Assembly (NCBI GenBank): GCA_004213515.1
Contig: SHAK01000002.1
Span: 1 to 64,000, forward strand
Length of the DNA: 64,000 nucleotides
DNA from: Limisphaerales bacterium
GTDB taxonomy: Bacteria; Verrucomicrobiota; Verrucomicrobiia; Limisphaerales; UBA1096
Direction: 5' to 3'
Part shown: positions 1 to 7,443 of the stretch, piece after piece
How the letters are laid out: each line of letters begins with the position of its first letter
Position numbering within the stretch: the first letter of the stretch is position 1
Position numbers and translations under genes: made by a program
The notes under the pieces: generated by a model
The model's input: only the letters and a program-made list of their open reading frames with translations
Databases searched by the model: none
Told to the model about the DNA's origin: nothing

Positions 1-2
1 AG

Positions 3-1001
3 CTCATGATGAATACCGGATCACCATTATTTGGCAGACCAAGTATGGGCTCATGGTTAGCCTATGGACTAGGAAGTGCATCAAAAAATTTACCATCATA
101 TGTTGTACTAACAGCTGGGAGAGGATCAAGCGGGGGAGCCTCTCTTTGGTCGAGTGGATTTTTACCATCAAACTATCAGGGGGTATTGTTCCGTAATCAA
201 GGGGATCCCGTATTAAATCTAGGTAATCCTCCAGGAATAAGCCGCGAAATGCAGCATTATGGATTGGATGCAATTAACGATCTCAATCGGATGAGACACT
301 CAGCTGTAGGGGACCCCGAAATTGCGAGTCGAATTGCAAGTTACGAATTAGCATTCCGAATGCAATCAGCGGCACCAGAATTAATGGACCTTTCTGGAGA
401 AAGCCAATCAGTACTCGACCTGTATGGCGCTGAACGAAAGGACACACTATCGCCTGGTCGAGGGGGGCCAGCTGGTCAATATACTAAATTTGCTCGAAAC
501 TGCATCTTAGCTCGGAGACTTATTGAACGCGGAGTTCGTTTTGTAAATTTATACCACGCGTCTTGGGATCATCATAGTAATCTTGATAAAGAAATTTCAT
601 ACAATGCAACAATGGCAGACCAACCGGTCGCCGCATTAATTAAAGATTTAAAACAACGTGGTCTACTCGATGAAACTCTTGTAGTTTGGGGAGCTGAGTT
701 CGGTCGAACTCCACTCGGAGAAAATAGAGGCGGAAGTAAAATGAATACTGGACGAGATCATCATCCTTTCGCCTTTTCAATGTTTATGGCAGGTGGCGGC
801 ATCAAAGGAGGGCAAGTTTATGGTCAGACTGATGAAATTGGTTGGGGCATCAATGAAAATCCAGTACACATAAATGATTTACACGCAACTTTGCTCCATC
901 AATTTGGCATTGAACATACTAAATTGACTTACCGTTTTCAGGGAAGAGATTTCAGGCTAACCGACGTTGGCGGCAATCTTATCCAACCTCTAATTAGTTA
1001 A
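3..1001 (+). CDS. DUF1501 family secreted protein (sulfatase-like fold), 5' end truncated by the window edge
   Basis: Translation contains DUF1501-type motifs (SYVVLTAGRGSSGGASLWSSGFLPSNYQGV, GGPAGQYTKFARNCILARRLIERGVRFVNLYHASWDHHSNLD, VVWGAEFGRTP, GRDHHPFAFSMFMAGGGIKGG). Frame stays open to the window edge. Confidence 0.88.
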   Translation, partial: LMMNTGSPLFGRPSMGSWLAYGLGSASKNLPSYVVLTAGRGSSGGASLWSSGFLPSNYQGVLFRNQGDPVLNLGNPPGISREMQHYGLDAINDLNRMRHSAVGDPEIASRIASYELAFRMQSAAPELMDLSGESQSVLDLYGAERKDTLSPGRGGPAGQYTKFARNCILARRLIERGVRFVNLYHASWDHHSNLDKEISYNATMADQPVAALIKDLKQRGLLDETLVVWGAEFGRTPLGENRGGSKMNTGRDHHPFAFSMFMAGGGIKGGQVYGQTDEIGWGINENPVHINDLHATLLHQFGIEHTKLTYRFQGRDFRLTDVGGNLIQPLIS

Positions 1002-1014
1002 TTTTAGCACTCGG

Positions 1015-2508
1015 TTAGTAGTCTTTAAGCACCTCAAACCTTTGACTACCGTTGCTTTTTAAATGAACTAAAACACCCTTTTTAAGATCCTCATTTTCAT
1101 ATGATTTTCTGAAAGATTCTATAGAATTTATTTCAGCACTATTGATGCGAGTGACAATATCTCCGGGTGAAATATTCTTCTCTTCTGATACACTACCTTT
1201 TTCAACAGAAACTACAATAACACCTTCATCTTCATCTATCATAAATCTTTTTGCTAAATCTTCGCTTATTTCCTGAACTTTCATGCCAAGTAACTCGGCC
1301 TTTAATGGTTCTTTAGATTTTTTTTCTTCTGCACGCCGAACTCGTGTTACAGGTGTGAATTCCTCAGGAAACGCCCCAGTTTCGAAAAGAATTTCTTGGG
1401 GATTACCATCACGCATCAATCCAATTTTTACAGAATCACCTGCATTTTTAAAACGAATAGCTCGTTTAAGCTCCTCAGCAGACTTTACCTTCTTACCGTC
1501 AACACTTGTTATAATATCAGCCAATTCGAGATCGGATTTTTCTGCTGGACCACCCGGAATAAACTGCCTAACTACAACCCCGTCTTCAACGCCTACAGCT
1601 AAATCTCGAAGTTCCACATCTTCGCGAAGAGTTGTAATACTCACACCCAACCAAGCGCGAGTTACTTTTCCGTCCTTTATCAACATATCAGATATTCGTT
1701 TTGCTAAATTGATTGGAACAGCAAAACCTATTCCAGTATTCATCCCGCGAATCAAAGTGTTAATACCAATCACTTCCCCATAAATATTTACTAAAGGACC
1801 ACCGCTGTTGCCAGGGTTTATACTTGCGTCAGTCTGTATGAAATCTTGATCAAACATTTGTTGATCAGTTAAAACTCGTCTACCTTTGGCGCTAATATGT
1901 CCAATGGTAACGCTGTACTTGAGTCCAAAAGGAGAACCAATTGCTATTGCAAATTCACCAGCTTTTGTTCTGTTAGAGTCTCCTATTTTGACAGCTTGCA
2001 ATCCAGTTGCTTCAATTTTAATTATAGCAATGTCAGATTCTCGATCGACTCCGAGAATTTCTCCGTCGTATTCTCTGCCATCTTTGAAGACAATTTTAAT
2101 TTTGTCAGAATTTTCAACAACATGACGATTTGTCATGATAATTCCATCCTCTCGATAAACTAAACCCGATCCTTGACCATCATAAATGGGTTCACGCGAA
2201 CGATTAGGCTGTTTACGACCTTGGGGTTGTTGTTGTTCAAAAAATCTTCGAAAATCTTCGGGTAATTGATCGAAAAACGGGCTATTTCGAAATTGTTCAC
2301 CCTGCATTTCATAATTTCCTGATTTTTTAGAGACTCGGACTTCAACTACTGATTTTGAAACACTTTCTGCAACCTCAACGAATGCCTGATTCAATTGTTG
2401 AGCAAGTTTCAAAGCCTCAGACGGCTCAACTGCTTTGACTTGAGTCATTCCCAGCAAAGAAAATAGAAACGAAGTAAATATGGAGTATTTTAAGTTTATT
2501 TTCATCAA
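1015..2508 (-). CDS. Do/HtrA family periplasmic serine protease with PDZ domains
   Basis: Signal-like N-terminus; GSGLVYREDGIIMTNRHVV, D-S-D-I-A-I-I-K, DASINPGNSGGPLVN catalytic Ser motif; two PDZ-like regions at the C-terminus. Confidence 0.95.
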   Translation of the reverse strand: MMKINLKYSIFTSFLFSLLGMTQVKAVEPSEALKLAQQLNQAFVEVAESVSKSVVEVRVSKKSGNYEMQGEQFRNSPFFDQLPEDFRRFFEQQQPQGRKQPNRSREPIYDGQGSGLVYREDGIIMTNRHVVENSDKIKIVFKDGREYDGEILGVDRESDIAIIKIEATGLQAVKIGDSNRTKAGEFAIAIGSPFGLKYSVTIGHISAKGRRVLTDQQMFDQDFIQTDASINPGNSGGPLVNIYGEVIGINTLIRGMNTGIGFAVPINLAKRISDMLIKDGKVTRAWLGVSITTLREDVELRDLAVGVEDGVVVRQFIPGGPAEKSDLELADIITSVDGKKVKSAEELKRAIRFKNAGDSVKIGLMRDGNPQEILFETGAFPEEFTPVTRVRRAEEKKSKEPLKAELLGMKVQEISEDLAKRFMIDEDEGVIVVSVEKGSVSEEKNISPGDIVTRINSAEINSIESFRKSYENEDLKKGVLVHLKSNGSQRFEVLKDY

Positions 2509-2660
2509 AAAATTAATATAACAATAAATCTATAGATTCTTAATATAGAAAAATGTTCAACAACTTATTTTAAAAGTCAAATAAATAGAATCACTCGACA
2601 CGTCCCATGGTTTATGGATTACTGTGTTGAGTTTACCTGATTCAATTGGGGTTTTAAGAA

Positions 2661-4451
2661 ATGGAAAAAGATTTGTTAACCAAGGCCAAGTCGCTCGGAT
2701 TTTCCGATCGACAAATTGCATACCTCACGAAAAGCACGGAAAATGAAATACGAGCTAAACGAATGGCTATTGGTTTAGAACCCAGCTATAGACTAGTCGA
2801 CACCTGCGCTGCAGAATTTGAAGCCTATACACCCTATTACTATTCATCCTACGATCGTGACGATGATGAAGTATCTCTCAGCGAAAAGAAAAAAGTCCTA
2901 ATTCTTGGAGGAGGTCCTAATCGAATTGGCCAAGGTATTGAGTTTGATTATTGCTGCGTCCATGCCTCTTTTGCACTTAAAGAAGCGGGATTCGAAACTA
3001 TAATGGTAAACTCCAATCCTGAAACAGTTTCCACTGACTATGATACAAGTGATAAACTTTTTTTTGAACCACTTACTCTTGAAGATGTTTTGCATATTTA
3101 TCATCGGGAAAAATGCTGGGGTGCAATTGCTCAGTTCGGAGGGCAAACACCTCTAAACCTTGCACTTGGGTTGCAAGCTAATGGCGTTAACATTATTGGA
3201 ACTTCCCCTCAAAGTATTGAAATGGCTGAAGATCGTGAAATGTTTGCGAAGATGCTTCACAAATTAAAGATACCACAACCGCCCAATGGACTAGCCATCA
3301 ATGAGGAGCAAGCACTCGCTGCGGCAAGTGAACTTAGCTATCCCGTATTAGTACGACCTTCATTTGTTTTAGGTGGACGTGCCATGCAAATCGTTTATTC
3401 TGATAAAGAACTTTGTGAATATATGCGCTCAGCAGTTGAAGCCTCACCAGAACGACCAATTTTGGTGGACAAATTTCTTGAAGATGCAATTGAAGTGGAT
3501 GTTGACTGTATTGCAGATGTTGGCAACTACAATACCCCAAGTGAAGCAACCGTAGTCATTGGAGGTATGCTTGAGCACGTAGAATTTGCTGGCGTCCACT
3601 CCGGGGATGCTGCAATGGTCCTACCACCAAACACACTATCGGAAGAAGTCAAAAATACTATAAGGCAATATACAGATTCAATGGCTCGAGAATTGAAAGT
3701 CACTGGGCTAATGAATGTTCAATATGCTATCAAGGATAAGACTGTTTACGTTTTAGAAGTAAACCCTCGAGCTTCACGCACTGTGCCTTTTACAAGCAAA
3801 GCTATTGGGAAACCTTTAGCAAAGTTAGCTGCTAAGGTAATGGCTGGAAACAAATTGAAAGATCTCAATTTCACAAAAGAAATAATTCCTAGTTACTGGG
3901 CAGTAAAGGAATCGGTATTTCCATTTAATCGATTCCAAGGACAAGACATACTTTTATCTCCAGAAATGAAATCTACTGGAGAAGTTATGGGACTTGATGC
4001 CGATCTTGGGGCAGCATACGCAAAATCTCAGATGGCTGCAGGTGCAGCACTTCCTTTAGAGGGTCAAGTGTTTATTAGTGTAAGTGACACGCATAAAAAT
4101 TCTGCTATAGAATTGGCGAAACGATTTATCGATTTAGATTTCGAAATAATATCTACTAGCGGGACAGCAAAAATTCTTAAAAGTGCAGGAGTTAAAGTTG
4201 AGAGTATTCATAAGATCTCTGAGGGCAGACCTAATGCAGTCGACCTTCTTAAAAACAATGAAATTCAATTAGTTATAAACACACCCTCCGGACAGATTCC
4301 TCGAGAAGATGAAATCAAAATTAGAACAACTGCTGTTTACACCAATACTCCTATAATAACCACTATCGGTAGCGCTATGGCAGCTTTAGATGGTATAGCA
4401 GCTCTTAAAAACAAGGGATATAGTGTAAAACCTCTACAGGAATTTCTATAA
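2661..4451 (+). CDS. carB: Carbamoyl-phosphate synthase large subunit, C-terminal half only (oligomerisation, second ATP-grasp and MGS-like domains)
   Basis: Begins at the oligomerisation domain (AKSLGFSDRQIAYL...YRLVDTCAAEFEAYTPYYYSSY), then VLILGGGPNRIGQGIEFDYCCVHA, SNPETVSTDYDTSD, RPSFVLGGRAMQIVY, NVQYAIKDKTVYVLEVNPRASRTVPF; 596 aa against about 1070 aa for full-length CarB. An in-frame TAA stop sits two codons upstream of the ATG. Confidence 0.93.
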   Translation: MEKDLLTKAKSLGFSDRQIAYLTKSTENEIRAKRMAIGLEPSYRLVDTCAAEFEAYTPYYYSSYDRDDDEVSLSEKKKVLILGGGPNRIGQGIEFDYCCVHASFALKEAGFETIMVNSNPETVSTDYDTSDKLFFEPLTLEDVLHIYHREKCWGAIAQFGGQTPLNLALGLQANGVNIIGTSPQSIEMAEDREMFAKMLHKLKIPQPPNGLAINEEQALAAASELSYPVLVRPSFVLGGRAMQIVYSDKELCEYMRSAVEASPERPILVDKFLEDAIEVDVDCIADVGNYNTPSEATVVIGGMLEHVEFAGVHSGDAAMVLPPNTLSEEVKNTIRQYTDSMARELKVTGLMNVQYAIKDKTVYVLEVNPRASRTVPFTSKAIGKPLAKLAAKVMAGNKLKDLNFTKEIIPSYWAVKESVFPFNRFQGQDILLSPEMKSTGEVMGLDADLGAAYAKSQMAAGAALPLEGQVFISVSDTHKNSAIELAKRFIDLDFEIISTSGTAKILKSAGVKVESIHKISEGRPNAVDLLKNNEIQLVINTPSGQIPREDEIKIRTTAVYTNTPIITTIGSAMAALDGIAALKNKGYSVKPLQEFL

Positions 4452-4548
4452 CATTTATTCTTTTTTAAATCACTATTGCTACAATGACTTATACGTTTTA
4501 CCACGGGTGTGAAAAATTTATTATTTAAACATTAGAAAAACTATAAAG

Positions 4549-4575
4549 TTGACCCGTTTAGGTAAGCCTTATAAT
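4549..4575 (+). promoter_or_regulatory. Candidate sigma70-type promoter for the triple metal-binding repeat protein
   Basis: TTGACC (4549-4554), 15-bp spacer, TATAAT (4570-4575), about 38 bp before the ATG. Spacing is suboptimal. Confidence 0.35.
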
Positions 4576-4613
4576 TTTTCTTTAGCCAAAATTAGGCCTT
4601 AACAAGATATATT

Positions 4614-5120
4614 ATGAATTCAAAAGCAATAAAATGGCTCGCAACTTTACTCGGTTGTCTAAGTCTTATTTTTGTAATTAGCGCAATTGCTGCGCCTGTC
4701 AACGAAAAGTGCCCATTAAGCGGCAATGCGATTAGTAAAGATGCCACCTACTCTGTAGGTTTCTGTTGCGGAAATTGCCAAGGGAAATTCAGTAGCGATC
4801 CAGCGAAAAGTATCGCAAAGGTAAAAGCTGCTCCAATCAATAACGAATGCCCTTTCAGCGGAGAAGCTATAAAAGCAACAGCCACCTACAAAGGTGATCT
4901 CATCGGCTTTTGCTGCAATAATTGCAAAGGTAAATTTGAAAAAGATGCAGCTAACCTTATTAAGAAAGTTAAAGTTGCTCGCACAACTGTAAACGATAAA
5001 TGTCCTCTTAGTGGAAAAGCAATTAATCCAAAAAAGACCTATACGGTTGGATTTTGCTGTAACAACTGCTCTGGCAAATTCAAGAAGGATCCTGTTAAGA
5101 ATATTGCTAAAGTTAAATAA
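4614..5120 (+). CDS. Secreted protein with three TRASH/YHS-like CPxSG...GFCCxNCxGKF repeats
   Basis: Signal peptide-like N-terminus, then three repeats: CPLSGNAISKDATYSVGFCCGNCQGKF, CPFSGEAIKATATYKGDLIGFCCNNCKGKF, CPLSGKAINPKKTYTVGFCCNNCSGKF. Confidence 0.8.
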   Translation: MNSKAIKWLATLLGCLSLIFVISAIAAPVNEKCPLSGNAISKDATYSVGFCCGNCQGKFSSDPAKSIAKVKAAPINNECPFSGEAIKATATYKGDLIGFCCNNCKGKFEKDAANLIKKVKVARTTVNDKCPLSGKAINPKKTYTVGFCCNNCSGKFKKDPVKNIAKVK

Positions 5121-5148
5121 GTTATTAGCAAGTTTAATCTAATTAATT

Positions 5149-5179
5149 ACTGCCTTCTTTTTGGAGGCAGTTTTTTTTT
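5149..5179 (+). terminator. Rho-independent terminator
   Basis: ACTGCCttctttttggaGGCAGT hairpin followed by a run of 9 T. Confidence 0.85.
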
Positions 5180-5234
5180 GATATAATTAATCAGAGGATC
5201 TAAAAAAATATAATCTGTTTTAAGAGTCTGAATT

Positions 5235-6008
5235 TTATCTAGTAACTCCTCGACTACTATTCTCAACAAACTTTATAAAATGTTGCACCTCTGGCAATGC
5301 TGGCAACTCAGATCGTATAGCTTCGATTGCACTACTCGCAGATAACCCTTTACGAAAATATAATCTGTGCAATCGACTAATAGCCTCCCTACTCTCTTCG
5401 GTAACCTTATTTCGCTCTAATCCAATCTTGTTCGGCATTCGAGTTCTAGCAGGATTACCGTCAACCATCATATAGGGAGCTATATCACTAACAATTTTTG
5501 AGCAGCCACCAATAATTGACATTTTCCCTAATCTACAAAATTGGTGCACAGCCGCCAACCCCCCTACAATAGCATAATCTTCTACTATAACGTGACCTGC
5601 TAAAGTTCCATTATTAGACATAATAACATGATTCCCCAACTCAACGTTGTGAGCAATATGACAATAGGCAAGAATATAGTTATTAGAACCAATTAATGTA
5701 GCCTCTCCGTCACTAGTGCCACTGTGCACAGTAACATTTTCTCGAAATGTATTATGATCACCAATGCGCGTCCAAGTTACCCCTCCACTCCACTTTAGAT
5801 CTTGAGTCTTTAGTCCAACTGACGCAAATGGGAAAAATTCATTGCCAACTCCTATATCAGTGTGGCCATCAATCACAACATGCGAATGCAATCGATTACC
5901 TTGGTTAAGAGTCACATGCTCACCGATAACACAGTAAGGACCAATAGAACAATCATCGCCAATGCTTGCTTGAGGGTGAATGATTGCACTTGGATGAATC
6001 TCTGACAT
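5235..6008 (-). CDS. lpxA: UDP-N-acetylglucosamine acyltransferase
   Basis: Left-handed beta-helix hexapeptide pattern; IHPSAIIHPQASIGDDCSIGPYCVIGEHV; FRENVTVHSGT; CHIAHNVELGNHVIMSNNGTLAGHV. Confidence 0.95.
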   Translation of the reverse strand: MSEIHPSAIIHPQASIGDDCSIGPYCVIGEHVTLNQGNRLHSHVVIDGHTDIGVGNEFFPFASVGLKTQDLKWSGGVTWTRIGDHNTFRENVTVHSGTSDGEATLIGSNNYILAYCHIAHNVELGNHVIMSNNGTLAGHVIVEDYAIVGGLAAVHQFCRLGKMSIIGGCSKIVSDIAPYMMVDGNPARTRMPNKIGLERNKVTEESREAISRLHRLYFRKGLSASSAIEAIRSELPALPEVQHFIKFVENSSRGVTR

Positions 6009-6018
6009 TTAATGTTCT

Positions 6019-6468
6019 TTAATTTTGATCGACTAAAGCAAAAGTAATCTCAGCTTCACTAACCATTTGCTGTCCAACCGTACACTTTGCTTTTGCTTTT
6101 CCTATTTTAGTCCCTGCCTTGATTAATTCGATATCAATTTGCAAAACATCCCCAGGTTGGACCGGCTTACGCCACTTCACTTTGTCTGCAGCCATAAAAT
6201 AAGCAATTTTCCCGGCGTTACCAGCCTTCTTCAACATTAATATTCCTGCAACTTGAGCCATCGCCTCAAGTTGTAATACCCCTGGCATTACAGGATGACC
6301 TGGAAAATGTCCCTGAAAAAAAGGCTCATTTATAGTGACATTCTTTTCTGCAGTTATCTCATTTCCTTCAATTCGAGTTACACGATCCACCATCAAAAAA
6401 GGATAGCGGTGCGGTAAAATTTGCATAATTTTTTCAGAGTCCATTGGTAGTATAGTTAAATCGCTCAT
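6019..6468 (-). CDS. fabZ: 3-hydroxyacyl-[ACP] dehydratase FabZ
   Basis: ILPHRYPFLMVDRV, FFQGHFPGHPVMPGVLQLEAMAQ. Confidence 0.96.
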   Translation of the reverse strand: MSDLTILPMDSEKIMQILPHRYPFLMVDRVTRIEGNEITAEKNVTINEPFFQGHFPGHPVMPGVLQLEAMAQVAGILMLKKAGNAGKIAYFMAADKVKWRKPVQPGDVLQIDIELIKAGTKIGKAKAKCTVGQQMVSEAEITFALVDQN

Positions 6469-6554
6469 ATTAAATAGATTAGATTTTTTTAAGCAAATAC
6501 TTAGTCAAAGTCATTTGGACAAAAGTAAATATGGTAAAAATAAATATCATTTGA

Positions 6555-7403
6555 CTAGCAAGTCTTTTCAGTTTTTTGGAGAATAAGTTTAGCTAATTCA
6601 CAGTTTGCGGCATGTCCCGGTTTAATCGCTACTATATGGCATTTTAACGGCCGCCCAACAAGACTAAGGTCACCGATAATATCTAAAATTTTATGACGCA
6701 CAAATTCCTCACGATATCTCATAGGTTCGGTAGTCAAAACCGCATCTTCTCTAATCACAATTGCATTCTCAAGACTTCCTCCTCGAATTAAACCATTTTT
6801 TATCAAGAATTCAATTTCCTCATAAAAACAAAAAGTTCGAGCATGTGAAATTTCTTTTTCCCAAGACTTAACCGTCAAATCTATACTAAAGAACTGAGTG
6901 AATCGGCCCGCATTGTCAGAACTTGTGCAGGAGATTTTAAATCCGTCGTAAGGCAAAGCGCTCATCATAGTATCTCCAAGCAAATATTCGATTGTATCTG
7001 TTATTGCCACAGGCTCAACTTTCTCAACCTGCTTTTCTATACCTGCCTCTTCAATCATTCTACAAAACTGCCGCGAACTTCCGTCAGCGATAGGAGGTTC
7101 ATTTGAATCAATCTCAATAATAGCATTATTGATTCCAAACCCTGCTAGCGAGGCAAGAACATGCTCAACAGTCTGAACTTTAACTTTTCCATTTGCTAAG
7201 GTTGTAGAGCGAGAGGTATCTGTAACATATTTAACTTGAGCTGGAATTTCAAAACGGCTTTCAAGATCTACACGACGAAAGATAATACCCGTGTTAACTG
7301 GCGCAGGTAATAATGTCATTGATACCTCATTACCACTGTGCAATCCGATCCCGGAATAGCTGACTAGTTTAGCTAAGGTTTGCTGCTGTAACACGGAAGG
7401 CAT
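6555..7403 (-). CDS. lpxC: UDP-3-O-acyl-N-acetylglucosamine deacetylase
   Basis: SYSGIGLHSGNEVSMTLLPA, VQTVEHVLASLAGFGINN, DGSSRQF, FVRHKILDIIGDLSLVGRPLKCHIVAIKPGHAANCELAK. Confidence 0.96.
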   Translation of the reverse strand: MPSVLQQQTLAKLVSYSGIGLHSGNEVSMTLLPAPVNTGIIFRRVDLESRFEIPAQVKYVTDTSRSTTLANGKVKVQTVEHVLASLAGFGINNAIIEIDSNEPPIADGSSRQFCRMIEEAGIEKQVEKVEPVAITDTIEYLLGDTMMSALPYDGFKISCTSSDNAGRFTQFFSIDLTVKSWEKEISHARTFCFYEEIEFLIKNGLIRGGSLENAIVIREDAVLTTEPMRYREEFVRHKILDIIGDLSLVGRPLKCHIVAIKPGHAANCELAKLILQKTEKTC

Positions 7404-7443
7404 TAAATAACGCAGTGACGACTGTTGGCAAGGTCAACGCTCC

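Noticed and set aside
1283-1783. 166-aa plus-strand ORF inside the HtrA gene
   Set aside because: Antisense shadow ORF of a well-supported CDS; Ser/Pro/Thr-rich composition typical of a reverse-frame translation.
2509-2660. Possible remnant of the CarB N-terminal half or a frameshifted upstream extension
   Set aside because: Gap is only about 150 bp, has an in-frame stop at 2655-2657 and shows no CarB-like translation.
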